From Deinococcus humi (lineage in GTDB: Bacteria > Deinococcota > Deinococci > Deinococcales > Deinococcaceae): DNA of 64,000 nucleotides. Location of the stretch: assembly GCF_014201875.1 (NCBI RefSeq), contig NZ_JACHFL010000014.1, forward strand, positions 77,554 to 141,553, given 5' to 3'. The position numbers and the translations under genes were made by a program. The notes under the pieces are model-generated. The model searched no databases. It had not been told where the DNA came from and saw only the letters and a list, made by a program, of their open reading frames with translations. Position 1 is the first letter of the stretch; every line of letters starts with the position of its first letter. Positions 34,034 through 43,685 of this stretch are shown piece by piece.

Positions 34034-34840
34034 TTAAAAGGTGTTGAAAACACCTGAAAATCCGAGCGGAGCGAGAAGGGGAAAAACAAGTTCCGGGTGT
34101 GGAGTGGAGGGATCGGCGTTGTCCCAATTCCTCCACAAAACAAACGAAATCCATATGACTTCTTCCACAGTCCACATCGATGAGGCGCGGTGGATCATGC
34201 GGTGGCAGTTGGCCCAGACAACTACCAGATCGTCCAGGCGGGTTTTTCGTTCTCTGGCCTCGCTCAGCGGAACGATGTGTTGGTACTCGGCAATGCCCTT
34301 ACCCCGTTCCCCATACACAGCCTGAAAGTCGAATCCACAAGCCTCGCAAGCCAGCTTGCCAGTGGCGGCAAGAACCTGGGCGATCTTCTTTCGCACCCCA
34401 GTTCTGTTCCGCTCATGCCGCCTGTGAAGCTGTTCCAGAACGCGGCCTTCATTGAAATCGTCATCCTTCTTGTTGGCGTCGAGAAGAGCGAAGATTTCTG
34501 GCTCCACGCTCACGGCTGATCGGATGGCGGTAGCCAGTTCGTGGATATGTTCCGGCTATCCCGAAACCCTAGGCAAACGCTTGAACAATCAGGCTGATGG
34601 AGGCTGGTTGGTGTTCCCCCTCATGATCTTTGAGCTGCCTCAGCTTCATTGCTGTCGCCATTGGATCGCGGAAGGCGTTGTCCTGCCATGATTCCCTGTG
34701 CCAGGGAAGCCGCCTGAGATAGTCGCTGAGTGCGCTCACATTCGGGGTGGCGTGCTGAAAGCGTCCTGCGCCCCTGCTGGAAATAAAAGTCGTAGAGCAA
34801 AATGACTTCAATCACGATACCAAGTTGGATTGATAGGCAT
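34034..34840 (-). pseudogene. Decayed HNH-endonuclease gene with several frameshifts
   Basis: Minus-strand frames from 34840 rebuild one HNH-nuclease protein. [10 protein letters not shown] stops at TGA; the next frame from about 34815 continues [12 protein letters not shown]; a third frame gives GRFQHATPNVSALSDYL and FRDPMATAMKLRQLKD; the fourth frame, open from 34555 to 34034, carries ELATAIRSAVSVEP, CEACGFDFQAVYGE and the HNH core AEYQHIVPLSE...VWANCHRMIHR. This order matches a family common in Deinococcus. At least three frame changes separate the parts, and a stop (34556-34558) precedes the last. In the core, QH replaces the usual HH. The final 159-codon frame could still make a truncated protein from GTG 34513, but it lacks the N-terminal half. 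Confidence 0.75.
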
Positions 34841-34901
34841 GTTTCATGCTTATCGCCGCCCAGAACACGGACCTTCTCTGCGCCGCGCTATAACTCCTCC
34901 C

Positions 34902-35885
34902 ATGCAATACCGCACACTCGGCAAGACCGGCTATGACGTGTCCAGTATCAGCTTTGGGGCCTGGGCCATCGGCGGCACCTGGGGCGAGGTCAGCGAGCAG
35001 GATGCCATGAGCGCCCTGCACCGCGCCCTGGATCTGGGCATCAATTTCTTCGACACCGCCGATGTATACGGCGACGGGCGCAGCGAACGCCTGATCGCCC
35101 GCCTACGGCGTGAGCGCCCGGAAGCCTTTTACGTGGCAACCAAAGCCGGACGCCGCCTAGACCCGCACACAGCGGGCGGCTACAACGCGGTCAATTTGCG
35201 CGGCTTCATTGACCGCAGCTTGCAGAATCTAGAGACCGAGACTCTTGATTTGCTCCAACTCCACTGCCCGCCGCCAGAAGTATACGAGCGGGATGAAGTC
35301 TTCGGCGTGCTGGACGGCTTTGTACAGGACGGACTGCTGCAGGCCTACGGCGTCAGCGTGGAAACAGTGGAAGAGGCGCTGACGGCCATCAAGCATCCCA
35401 ACGTGTCTACCGTGCAGATTATCTTCAACGCCTTCCGCTTCAAGCCTGCCGAACAATTCTTCGCGGCGGCGCTGGAGGCGAATATAGGTATCCTGGCCCG
35501 CGTGCCGCTGGCGAGCGGCCTGTTGACCGGGAAGATGACGCCCCAGAGCAGCTTCGCGCCCGATGACCACCGCAACTTCAATCGGCACGGCGAGGCATTC
35601 GACAGGGGCGAGACCTTTTCCGGCGTGGACTTTGAAACGGGCCTTAAAGCGGTGGAGGAGCTGCGCCTACTCGTCACCGAAGGCATAACGCTGGCCGAGT
35701 TCGCCCTGCGCTGGATTCTGATGTTCCCCGAAGTGAGTTGCGCCATTCCGGGGGCCAAGAACGCCGCTCAGGCTGAGGCCAACGCCCGCGCCGCCGATCT
35801 GCCGCCGTTGAGCGAGGCCACCATGCGCGGCGTGGCTGCCGTGTATGACCGTCTGATCCGGCCCCAGGTGCAGGATTTGTGGTGA
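34902..35885 (+). CDS. Aldo/keto reductase family oxidoreductase
   Basis: A 327-residue (beta/alpha)8 NADPH-dependent reductase. The start [19 protein letters not shown] is typical, the catalytic Asp and Tyr are in [13 protein letters not shown], Lys in FYVATKAG, and the His-equivalent position in [12 protein letters not shown]. The C-terminal NADP-binding segment is [15 protein letters not shown]. The substrate is unknown. The start is ATG 34902: TATAAC (34889-34894) lies 7 nt upstream, and an in-frame ATG 72 nt earlier has no support. It is divergent from the decayed HNH gene. Confidence 0.93.
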   Translation: MQYRTLGKTGYDVSSISFGAWAIGGTWGEVSEQDAMSALHRALDLGINFFDTADVYGDGRSERLIARLRRERPEAFYVATKAGRRLDPHTAGGYNAVNLRGFIDRSLQNLETETLDLLQLHCPPPEVYERDEVFGVLDGFVQDGLLQAYGVSVETVEEALTAIKHPNVSTVQIIFNAFRFKPAEQFFAAALEANIGILARVPLASGLLTGKMTPQSSFAPDDHRNFNRHGEAFDRGETFSGVDFETGLKAVEELRLLVTEGITLAEFALRWILMFPEVSCAIPGAKNAAQAEANARAADLPPLSEATMRGVAAVYDRLIRPQVQDLW

Positions 35886-35948
35886 GCAGGAAGGCGATCA
35901 GCGCGCAAAGGATTTAGCCGCAGGAAACCAGATCGTTTACCCTGTGAC

Positions 35949-36461
35949 ATGACCCCGCCCCCACCCGTCCGCCCCGCTTGCCGTGCCGATGCCCCGGCCA
36001 TCGCCCGCATTCACGTCAGCAGCTGGCGCGAAACCTACGCGGGCCTGATGCCGGACGATTTTCTGGAACGCATGACCAGCGAGGAGATGCGGCGGCGGCG
36101 CGAGGCAAACTGGGAGCGCACCATCTCGCAGGGGCTGGAAACGGTGCTGGTGGCCGAGCAGGACGGGGTTGTGGTGGCCTTCACCTCGGCTGGACCTGCC
36201 AGGGATCATCCCGGTTACGAGGCGGAGCTGATGACGCTGTACGCGCTGAGATCAGCGCAGGGGCAGGGTCTGGGACAAGCGCTGTTCAGGCAATTGGTCC
36301 AGGATCTGCGGGCAGACGGGGTTCAGAATCTGGCGCTGTGGGTGCTGGCCGACAATCCCACACGGCAGTGGTATCTGCGGCGGGGTGGACGCGAGGCGGG
36401 CGAGAAGCTGGACGGAACCTTGCGTGAGGTGCGGGTGGTGTGGGATCGCCTGCCAGGCTAA
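35949..36461 (+). CDS. GNAT-family N-acetyltransferase
   Basis: A 170-residue acetyltransferase. The N-terminal part has RPACRADAPAIARIHVSSWRE, the acetyl-CoA loop is RSAQGQGLGQALFRQLV, and the late strand is NLALWVLADNPTRQWYLRRGG. The WRETYAGLMP segment is common in a GNAT branch of unknown substrate. TACCCT (35938-35943) ends 5 nt before the ATG. The stop codon overlaps the end of the convergent DUF2089 gene by 4 nt. Confidence 0.9.
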   Translation: MTPPPPVRPACRADAPAIARIHVSSWRETYAGLMPDDFLERMTSEEMRRRREANWERTISQGLETVLVAEQDGVVVAFTSAGPARDHPGYEAELMTLYALRSAQGQGLGQALFRQLVQDLRADGVQNLALWVLADNPTRQWYLRRGGREAGEKLDGTLREVRVVWDRLPG

Positions 36462-36811
36462 CGCCGCAGCTTGCGCGCCGCCTCGTCCGGGGTGATCTCG
36501 CCGCGTTCCAGGCTGCTCAAAATCTCGGCCTGGGGATCGGCCAGTTCGGGTTCGTATCCAATGGCGCGGAGCAGCGTGTCGAAGCGGGCGCGCACTGTGG
36601 GGTAGCTGACGCCCAGCACGCGCTCGACCTCCTTCAGGTTGCCGCGCACGCGGATGTACAGGCGCAGGAATTCCAGGTTGTCCGGGGTCAGGGTGGCGAA
36701 CTCGTTCAGCTCGAAGGCCCCGCGCACGGTCACGCCGCTGCCCGCGAACCGCAGTTCGGTGACGTGCGGGGCTTCGGTTTCATCCGGAAAGGGCAGGGGC
36801 AGGGGGCGCAT
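36458..36811 (-). CDS. DUF2089-family putative transcriptional regulator
   Basis: A 117-residue protein matching the helix-turn-helix part of DUF2089: LTPDNLEFLRLYIRVRGNLK, then EVERVLGVSYPTVRARFDTLL, then a short helical tail ITPDEAARKLRR. The N-terminal zinc ribbon found in longer DUF2089 proteins is absent. It is probably a DNA-binding regulator, target unknown. TAAACT (36824-36819) lies 7 nt before the ATG. Confidence 0.82.
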   Translation of the reverse strand: MRPLPLPFPDETEAPHVTELRFAGSGVTVRGAFELNEFATLTPDNLEFLRLYIRVRGNLKEVERVLGVSYPTVRARFDTLLRAIGYEPELADPQAEILSSLERGEITPDEAARKLRR

Positions 36812-36832
36812 AGGCCTCAGTTTACGCGCCCC

Positions 36833-38245
36833 TCAGTTCTCCGCCGCCAGCACGGCCACCACCTCGTCCTGCAGGGCACGCAGGGTCAGAATCGGACTCT
36901 CAGGGGGGCCATTCATCATCAGCGCGAAGGCCAGGAGATGTCCACTCTTTGCCGTGACATATCCGGCCAGACTGCTCACGCCGGGCAGCGTACCCGTCTT
37001 GGCACGCACGTCCAGGCCTGTCCCCACGAAGCGCTGTGACAGCGTACCGCCGCGTCCACCGTGGTTTGGGAGGTTCTCATCGGTGCCGCCCTGCGGGAGC
37101 GCCTCGACGAAGGCGTTCTGGCGCTGGCGGTAGAGCTTGTCCGGGAACCCGGAACCCTCGGCAGGCGTGCCGACCAACGGGTACGGCAACTCGTACATGG
37201 TGCGCAGCAGTTCCACCAGGGCGCGAGGGGTCAGGCGGCCTTCGCGGCTCAGGCCGCTGCCATCGGCCAGCACCACGCCGCTGAGGTCCACGCCGATGCG
37301 CCCCAGAAAGGCGCGTTCCCGCGCCAGAGCGCCCTCCAGGGTGCCGTTCCCGGCGGGACGCAGCGCCAGTGTGGCCAGCAGTTCCTCGGCGTTCAGGTTG
37401 TCACTGGGACGCAGCGTGTCGGCCAGGAACTGCGCCACGGGCGCGCTCCGTACGCTGGCAACCGCCTGTTCGGGACGGCTCCCTACCGGAGTCACCGGAT
37501 CGGGGGGCAGGGTTTCGCCGCGTTCGTCGGTGCGGGCGGGCGCTAGATAGGGCTTGAACGAGGCGGCCTTTCCCACTTCCTGCGAGGTCACCCTGATTCC
37601 GGCGCGGCGCAACTCCGCGATTAACGCCGCGCCCAGCCGACGGCGCGCCGTGTCCTGGCTGAGTGGCGGCGCATCGTGCCACTCAGCCAGGCGGAGGGCG
37701 GTCATGGGTACTTCGATGGGCGCATCCTTCCAGGTACCCGAATCCAGTCGGGCGTCGTCCAGCCGCACCTCGCCCACCACACGCAAGCCGCGCCCATACG
37801 CCTGTTTTGCCAGGGCGCGCAGGCTGTAAGGGCCTTCCGACACCTTCAGCGTGGGATCGCCGCTGCCGCGCAGGGTCACGGCCTTGACCCGGGGCCGGCC
37901 CACCTGCGCGGCGGGCACAGTCAGTTCGCTGCTCCACCAGCCGTCCGCGCCCCCGCAAGTGTTCAGGACAGCCGCCCCCACCACCAGCTTATTTGTGCTG
38001 GCGGGAATGAATGGGGTGTCAGGCAGCCACGTTTGCAGCACCTGTCCCGACTGCAGATCCTGGACCAGCACGCCCGCGCGCACGCCTGGGGGCAGGCCGC
38101 GCAGTACCCTTCGCACGCCCTCGCTCAGACCGGGTTCGCGTTGCAGGGTCAGATCGGCTGCCTGCGGGTCCGGGGCCTGCGCTGCCGGAAACGGTGCGCC
38201 GCCCAGGCACAGCAGCAGACACAGCAGGGGCAGAGTTCGGCGCAT
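36833..38245 (-). CDS. dacB: D-alanyl-D-alanine carboxypeptidase/endopeptidase (peptidase S13, PBP4/DacB type)
   Basis: A secreted, 470-residue low-molecular-weight penicillin-binding protein that trims peptidoglycan peptides. It has an N-terminal signal peptide ([20 protein letters not shown]), the S-x-x-K motif in PASTNKLVV near 83, S-x-N in [13 protein letters not shown], and K-T-G in [11 protein letters not shown] near 415. A long insertion between the first two motifs is typical of class C PBPs. TATCCT (38257-38252) 6 nt before ATG marks the start. It is followed on the same strand, 21 nt away, by the DUF2089 gene. Confidence 0.93.
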   Translation of the reverse strand: MRRTLPLLCLLLCLGGAPFPAAQAPDPQAADLTLQREPGLSEGVRRVLRGLPPGVRAGVLVQDLQSGQVLQTWLPDTPFIPASTNKLVVGAAVLNTCGGADGWWSSELTVPAAQVGRPRVKAVTLRGSGDPTLKVSEGPYSLRALAKQAYGRGLRVVGEVRLDDARLDSGTWKDAPIEVPMTALRLAEWHDAPPLSQDTARRRLGAALIAELRRAGIRVTSQEVGKAASFKPYLAPARTDERGETLPPDPVTPVGSRPEQAVASVRSAPVAQFLADTLRPSDNLNAEELLATLALRPAGNGTLEGALARERAFLGRIGVDLSGVVLADGSGLSREGRLTPRALVELLRTMYELPYPLVGTPAEGSGFPDKLYRQRQNAFVEALPQGGTDENLPNHGGRGGTLSQRFVGTGLDVRAKTGTLPGVSSLAGYVTAKSGHLLAFALMMNGPPESPILTLRALQDEVVAVLAAEN

Positions 38246-38343
38246 CAGGGCAGGATAGCGGAGGGACGGTCCGGGGCGGGCCAGATCATCGACCTGACCG
38301 GGGGCTGTCCAGTTGGTCCCTGGCCCTGGATTAGCCTGTGCCC

Positions 38344-38781
38344 ATGACCCGTCCCATTCCCCTCGTCCGCGCCGCCTTCCCTTACCACCACGCCATTCAA
38401 ACCCGCTGGGCCGACAACGATGTGTACGGTCACGTCAACAACGTGACGTACTACGCCTACTTCGACACGGCGGTGAATGCCTACCTGGCCGCCCAGGGCG
38501 CGCTGGACATCGAAAGGGGAGAGGTCATCGGGCTGGTGGTGGAAACGGGCTGCGCCTTCTTTGTCCCCGTCGCCTTTCCCGAGGCACTGAGTGTGGGTGT
38601 CCGCGTCGCCAAGCTGGGCCACAGCAGCGTACGCTACGAGGTTGCCGTTTTCCGCGAGGAAGACGAGGACGCGGCGGCCCAGGGACACTTCGTGCACGTC
38701 TACGTCGACCGTACCTCGCGGCGTCCGGTGGAATTGCACGCCCGACTGCGGGCCGCGCTAGAGCCTTTGCGGACAGTGTGA
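38344..38781 (+). CDS. Acyl-CoA thioesterase (4HBT, YbgC/FadM-like)
   Basis: A 145-residue hot-dog fold protein. The signature [23 protein letters not shown] contains the catalytic Asp and the conserved GHVNN of 4-hydroxybenzoyl-CoA thioesterase-like enzymes. It would hydrolyse an acyl-CoA thioester in the cytosol; chain preference is unknown. The start is ATG 38344, with TAGCCT (38332-38337) 6 nt before it, rather than an in-frame GTG at 38338 that lies in the gap. Confidence 0.9.
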   Translation: MTRPIPLVRAAFPYHHAIQTRWADNDVYGHVNNVTYYAYFDTAVNAYLAAQGALDIERGEVIGLVVETGCAFFVPVAFPEALSVGVRVAKLGHSSVRYEVAVFREEDEDAAAQGHFVHVYVDRTSRRPVELHARLRAALEPLRTV

Positions 38782-38882
38782 GAATGCGGCCTTCTATGGG
38801 AGCGCCCAGTATGCTGCCCCATCTTCAAATCAACACAAGCATCGTGTGCTCAGGCCTCGACGCGCGCTGACAGGAGAACCGC

Positions 38883-39269
38883 TCATGGGGACTGATCACG
38901 CTGGCGCCCGGCCCGCCAGACCAGCCACATCAGCAGAGGTTGGAGGGGCAGTCTGACCCAGGCCACCCATGCGGGGACCCCAAATTTTTGTGGGTCCTGA
39001 GCCATATAGATGTTGGCCGGAAAAACCGTCAGGAGCAGTGCCAGTAAGCCCCAGCGTGCGACAGGGCGGGTGCCTGGATGGAGCAGGCTCAGGCCACCCA
39101 TCAGCTCTGCCGCGCCGCTGATCAGCGTGGCCGTGCGTGCAGACAGGGGCAGAGCTGGGGGCACAATGCGCTCAAAGAACTGCGGCGCGGCGAAATGCGT
39201 GATGCCTGCGGCAGTGAATAGGGCGGCCAGGGCCAGCAAACTGGGCGTCAGACGGGATGTTTCAGACAT
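38883..39269 (-). CDS. DoxX-family membrane protein
   Basis: A 128-residue protein with four hydrophobic segments, including LLALAALFTAAGITHF, TLISGAAELMGGLSLL, WGLLALLLTVFPANIYM and LPLQPLLMWLVW. The arrangement, and the THFAAPQFF and AAELMGG segments, match the DoxX-like family of unknown redox or envelope function. TACAGT (39280-39275) ends 5 nt before the ATG. Confidence 0.85.
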   Translation of the reverse strand: MSETSRLTPSLLALAALFTAAGITHFAAPQFFERIVPPALPLSARTATLISGAAELMGGLSLLHPGTRPVARWGLLALLLTVFPANIYMAQDPQKFGVPAWVAWVRLPLQPLLMWLVWRAGRQRDQSP

Positions 39270-39298
39270 GGGCCACTGTAGCGGGGGGCATGGAAAGA

Positions 39299-39326
39299 GG
39301 GCCAGAAAGAGATTCTTCCTGGCCCC
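39299..39326 (-). terminator. Terminator of the small hydrophilic protein gene
   Basis: GGGCCAG...CTGGCCC (39299-39326) forms a long stem with near-continuous pairing; on the minus strand it is followed by CTCTTTCC. It lies 20 nt after the stop codon at 39346. Confidence 0.6.
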
Positions 39327-39345
39327 ATCTCTCGCAGGTTCGTTA

Positions 39346-39567
39346 TTAGCCCTGCTTGGTGGCGGGCACCGAACGAGCTTCCTGCACGTCCTTCTTTTCT
39401 TTCAGGCTGTCGTGCTCGGTGTTGCGGGCGGCGGTGGCTTCGCGGTCATTGTTGCCCTTGAGGGATGGCTGATGCCCGTCGTCGATCTCGTGGACTTCCT
39501 TCTTGTTGCGCTCATACTGCTCGGGCAGGCTGGTATGGCCGCTGTTCTTGTCGTCTTTATCAGGCAT
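39346..39567 (-). CDS. Small, highly charged hypothetical protein
   Basis: A 73-residue protein with no hydrophobic segment, rich in Lys, Glu, Asp, Asn and Gln (for example EQYERNKKEVHEIDDG, then KEKKDVQEARSVPATK). Composition resembles hydrophilin or desiccation-type proteins, but I recognise no family. A terminator follows. No clear -10 or ribosome site was seen before the ATG; CTACCT occurs 2 nt upstream. I consider it probably real because of its composition and its terminator. Confidence 0.6.
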   Translation of the reverse strand: MPDKDDKNSGHTSLPEQYERNKKEVHEIDDGHQPSLKGNNDREATAARNTEHDSLKEKKDVQEARSVPATKQG

Positions 39568-39751
39568 GCAGGTAGCCTGACAGGAGCTACGTCCAGCGCG
39601 GCCAGGAAAGCCTCAAGCTGCGTTTAGAGATGAAGAGTGGATCAAGTGAAGGGGCGACTAGACGAAAGAGGCACGACAGTTAGGACAAGGAAGCATGCCC
39701 GGCATTGATCCTGGTAGAAGTTGAAGCCGCAGTGCCTGCATACGCCCAAAC

Positions 39752-39781
39752 AAAAGCCCCCGCCATTGAGGCAGGGGCTTT
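39752..39781 (-). terminator. Terminator of the rpsF-ssb-rpsR-rplI operon
   Basis: AAAAGCCCCCGCC and GGCAGGGGCTTT (39752-39781) form a strong stem with a 5-nt loop. On the minus strand it is followed by TTTTGTTT and lies 15 nt after the rplI stop. Confidence 0.85.
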
Positions 39782-39795
39782 GATGCGACTGAAGC

Positions 39796-40236
39796 TTACT
39801 TCTGCGCGTGGACGACCAGTTTCATGGGGATGGTCACTTCGGGGTGGGCGCGGTAGGCGATGTCGTACTCGCCAATCTCCTTGACGGTCTTGGGCATCTC
39901 CAGCTTGCGCTTGTCGATGTCGAAGCCGAGCTGGTCCAGTGCGCCCGCTACGTCGGCGTGGGTCACGGCGCCGTAGATCTTGCCTTCGCCTGCGCGGACG
40001 CTCATTTCCACGGCGACCCCGTTCAGGCGGCTGGCGAGGTCCTCAGCAGCAGCTTTTTCCTGGGCCTGAATCTTCTGGCGCGCGCGGATGCGGGCTTCCA
40101 GGCTCTTCATGTTGGCGGTGGTGGCGCTGGTGGCGATTCCCTGCGGAATCAGCCAGTTCCGGGCGTACCCGTTCTTGACCTCCACAATGTCGCCGGTCTG
40201 GCCCAGCTTGCCGGGCTCCATCAAAATGACTTGCAT
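39796..40236 (-). CDS. rplI: Ribosomal protein bL9
   Basis: A 146-residue large-subunit protein. The N-terminal domain MQVILMEPGKLGQTGDIVEV and GYARNWLIPQGIA is the bL9 signature, followed by the long central helix (LEARIRARQKIQAQEKAAA) and the C-terminal domain. It is last in the rpsF-ssb-rpsR-rplI order conserved in bacteria, 12 nt after rpsR, with a GGAGA ribosome site in the gap. Confidence 0.98.
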   Translation of the reverse strand: MQVILMEPGKLGQTGDIVEVKNGYARNWLIPQGIATSATTANMKSLEARIRARQKIQAQEKAAAEDLASRLNGVAVEMSVRAGEGKIYGAVTHADVAGALDQLGFDIDKRKLEMPKTVKEIGEYDIAYRAHPEVTIPMKLVVHAQK

Positions 40237-40248
40237 AGCCTACTCTCC

Positions 40249-40518
40249 TTACTTCCGAACCAGTTTCTCGGTGTAGGGCAGCAGGGCCAGTTGACGCGCG
40301 ACCTTGATGGTCTGCGAAATACGGCGCTGGTGCTTGGCCGAGAGGCCGGTGCGGCGGCGAGGAAGAATCTTGCCGGTGTCGGAGACAAAACGGCGCAGCA
40401 TCTTCACGTCTTTGTAATCGGTAATTTCAAGTTCCCCGATGGAGAAGGGGTCAACCTTGGGCTTGCGGGGGCGCTTGGGCCCCTTGCCACGCGGTTTGCG
40501 GTCGCTGGATTGCGTCAT
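40249..40518 (-). CDS. rpsR: Ribosomal protein bS18
   Basis: An 89-residue small-subunit protein. A basic N-terminal tail rich in Lys and Pro precedes the core [20 protein letters not shown] and [19 protein letters not shown], which is the bS18 signature. It has no zinc-type cysteines. It is third in the rpsF-ssb-rpsR-rplI operon. Confidence 0.98.
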   Translation of the reverse strand: MTQSSDRKPRGKGPKRPRKPKVDPFSIGELEITDYKDVKMLRRFVSDTGKILPRRRTGLSAKHQRRISQTIKVARQLALLPYTEKLVRK

Positions 40519-40553
40519 ATGTTCCTTGTGCCTGCCAGGTTCCTACAAATGGT

Positions 40554-41456
<903 letters not shown>

Positions 41457-41553
41457 AACAGTGTTCTCCTTGGTGGCTGGCTGGACGCGCGGCGGCGTCC
41501 GTAACTTGGGGCTTTAACGTGGCTGGCAATGTGGCCCTGTGCGGGTTAGAAAG

Positions 41554-41590
41554 ACTGTAACAAGCCGACTTCGTTCTGTCAAGAGCGTAA
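41554..41590 (-). promoter_or_regulatory. ssb promoter with an imperfect 17-bp palindrome over the -35
   Basis: On the minus strand TTGACA (41582-41577) and TACAGT (41559-41554) are spaced by 17 nt, an excellent promoter giving a leader of about 90 nt before ssb. The -35 lies inside an imperfect palindrome at 41574-41590 (minus TTACGCT-CTT-GACAGAA). It resembles the 17-bp radiation/desiccation response motif bound by DdrO, as I remember it (half-site TTAYGTC), with several mismatches. Confidence 0.65.
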
Positions 41591-41605
41591 CGCCCCTGGC
41601 AGCAT

Positions 41606-41914
41606 TCAGGCTTTCTTGGTCTTCCATTCCGGGCGGTCCTTGACCACCAGGACGCGGCGCACGTGGTCACGCAGGCGCAGGGTGCTGGCGATGTCCTTCT
41701 CAGGGTTGCCGCTGGCCTTGATGGTGTACATCAGGTAATAGCCCTCGCGGTCCTTGTCGATGGCGTAAGCCAGGCGGCGGTTGCCCACGTCGTCGAGGTT
41801 GCTCATCTCGGCCCCGCTGTTCTTCAGCGTGGTTTCGATGTAGTCCTTCTCGATTTGCACCTGCTCGGCGCTGAGGTTGGGGTTCAGGATCAGGTTCAGG
41901 TCGTACTGGTTCAT
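41606..41914 (-). CDS. rpsF: Ribosomal protein bS6
   Basis: A 102-residue small-subunit protein. MNQYDLNLILNPNLSAEQ, GNRRLAYAIDKDREGYYLM and DHVRRVLVVKDRPEW match bS6. It is the first gene of the rpsF-ssb-rpsR-rplI cluster and has a good ribosome site (AGAGGTGA) 4 nt before the ATG. Confidence 0.98.
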   Translation of the reverse strand: MNQYDLNLILNPNLSAEQVQIEKDYIETTLKNSGAEMSNLDDVGNRRLAYAIDKDREGYYLMYTIKASGNPEKDIASTLRLRDHVRRVLVVKDRPEWKTKKA

Positions 41915-42105
41915 GTTTCACCTCTCTTTACGCTGTCGTCCCGACAAATTTTGTGGCAGAGCCACGCCTCGCCGGACAGCGCAACTCACCACATTATCAG
42001 AGCGGCAAGCGAAGCGCTAGAGGATGGAGCGTTCAGGCTGGGTCCGCCCTGTGGTGGATACGTCCGTGGATCAGAAGGGTGCAAGGGTCATACTCCACCA
42101 ACTGG

Positions 42106-42136
42106 AAAAGCCTCTCCACCCCGGCGGGGGAGAGGC
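42106..42136 (-). terminator. Terminator of the C-terminal processing protease gene
   Basis: GCCTCTCC (42110-42117) pairs with GGAGAGGC (42129-42136). On the minus strand the stem is followed by TTTT. It lies 17 nt after the stop at 42154. Confidence 0.8.
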
Positions 42137-42153
42137 CCAGGCAGTTTTTGCCC

Positions 42154-43470
42154 TTACTTCAGGAGGTCCAGCGCTTTCTTCAGGATGGCGTCGCTCTGCA
42201 CGTCTACCACCGCTTCGCCCTGGGTGGCACTCTTCGATGGGCGCTTGATCTCGCCGGTGTAGGTGAACTTGCCATCCTTGTCGGCGGTGACGGTCACGGG
42301 CTTGCCCGCCACGCTCAGGGTGATCTTGTCGCCCGCCTTGAGGCCGCTGCCGGTGAAGTTCAGCGGAGCGGTGTAGCGGGTGTCGGCCACCACGACATCG
42401 GGGGTGATGCCTTTCTTGTGGATCTGACGGCCCTTGGGGGTCAGCCACTCGTTGGCGACGATGGCGATCTTGCCACCGTCGGGCAGTTCGAGCGGAATCT
42501 GCGCCACACCCTTGCCGAAGGTCTGCTCGCCGATGATCTGGGCACGGCCCTCGTCCTGCAGGGCTCCAGACACCACTTCGGAGGCCGAGGCACTGTTCTT
42601 GTTGACCAGCACCACCAGTTTGCCGGTGTAGTCGGTCTTCTGGTTGGCGGCCCGCCCAAAGACCTCGGTCTTCTTGTTGCGGTCCCGCAGACTGACAATC
42701 GGACCGCTCTGCAGGAACTGGTCCGCCACGTCTACCCCGGCGTTGAGCAGGCCGCCGCCGTTGTCGCGCAGATCCAGGATCAGCTTGTTGACGTTCTTCT
42801 TCTTCATGTCGGCGACGGCGGCCCGGAACTGCTGGCTGACCTTCTCGTTGTAGAAAGTGTTCAGGGCGATGTAACCGACGTTGCCGGGCAGAATGGTTTC
42901 CTCGACATCCACGATGGTCACGGGCTGACGCTCCATCTTGACGGTGTAGGGCTTGCCATTGCGCGCAAAGGTGATGGTGACAGTGGTGCCCTGCTTGCCG
43001 CGTACAAGCCGCACGATGTCGTTGAGCTTGCTGTTGATCACTTCCGTGTCGTCCACCTTGACGAACACGTCTCCGATCTGCACGCCCGCGCCTATGGCGG
43101 CGCCGCTCTTGAACACGTTGTCGATCTTGCCGCCGGTGCCGTCCGCATTCGCGGCGATCAGCTGCACGCCAATTCCGTAGAAGTTGCCCGCCAGGTTTTC
43201 CTGGTCAATAGCGTTGTCTTCAGGCTGGCTGTAGTACGTGAATTCGTCGTTCAGGCTGCCCACTGCGCCGTTGATCGCGCCGCGCAGCAGTTTGTTCTCG
43301 TCAATAGGGTACAGGTAATACTGCTTAAGATCAGCGATCACGTTGAGCAGCGTTTTGCCCTCGGCCGTGCTGGTCAGGTTGGCTTGGGTGTAACCGCCGA
43401 GCTGCGCGTAGGCAACGGCGGCGGTGGCCGCGAGGGCCGCCCCCACGATGGTCAGGCGTTTGGCATTCAC
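42154..43470 (-). CDS. Carboxy-terminal processing peptidase (S41)
   Basis: An exported protease of 438 residues. It has a signal peptide (LTIVGAALAATAAVAYA), a PDZ domain near 95-180 (FYGIGVQLIAAN and GAGVQIGDVFVKVDD), and the S41 catalytic domain with Ser in VNKNSASASEVV and Lys in EQTFGKGVAQIPL. It would degrade or trim envelope proteins at C-terminal residues. TATGCT lies 10 nt before the ATG on the minus strand. It is divergent from the ftsEX-envC cluster; in other bacteria CtpA-type genes are often near envC/ftsEX, so a role in cell-wall remodelling is a reasonable inference. Confidence 0.93.
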   Translation of the reverse strand: MNAKRLTIVGAALAATAAVAYAQLGGYTQANLTSTAEGKTLLNVIADLKQYYLYPIDENKLLRGAINGAVGSLNDEFTYYSQPEDNAIDQENLAGNFYGIGVQLIAANADGTGGKIDNVFKSGAAIGAGVQIGDVFVKVDDTEVINSKLNDIVRLVRGKQGTTVTITFARNGKPYTVKMERQPVTIVDVEETILPGNVGYIALNTFYNEKVSQQFRAAVADMKKKNVNKLILDLRDNGGGLLNAGVDVADQFLQSGPIVSLRDRNKKTEVFGRAANQKTDYTGKLVVLVNKNSASASEVVSGALQDEGRAQIIGEQTFGKGVAQIPLELPDGGKIAIVANEWLTPKGRQIHKKGITPDVVVADTRYTAPLNFTGSGLKAGDKITLSVAGKPVTVTADKDGKFTYTGEIKRPSKSATQGEAVVDVQSDAILKKALDLLK

Positions 43471-43628
43471 CCGGTCAGCATAGTGCGCCCCGCTGAGGGG
43501 CTACTGAAGTGCAAGTGACAGGCCCGGCTCAGCAAAACCTCAAAAATGCCTCCGCGGCCAGCCAAGGCGCAATTCTGAGAAGCGTCCTGAGCTGACATTC
43601 ATGGTCTGGGCTATGCTGGGCAGTGACC

Positions 43629-43685
43629 ATGAGCCGCTCCTTTTGCCCGTCCCGCCCCATCTATCGCGCCGGAGGGGCGGCGTGA
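43629..43685 (+). CDS. Possible 18-codon leader ORF overlapping ftsE
   Basis: An ATG at 43629 opens an 18-residue frame (MSRSFCPSRPIYRAGGAA) whose TGA overlaps the ftsE GTG in a GTGA junction, allowing translational coupling. TATGCT (43612-43617) lies 11 nt ahead. The peptide has no recognised function, and it may be chance. Confidence 0.3.
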   Translation: MSRSFCPSRPIYRAGGAA

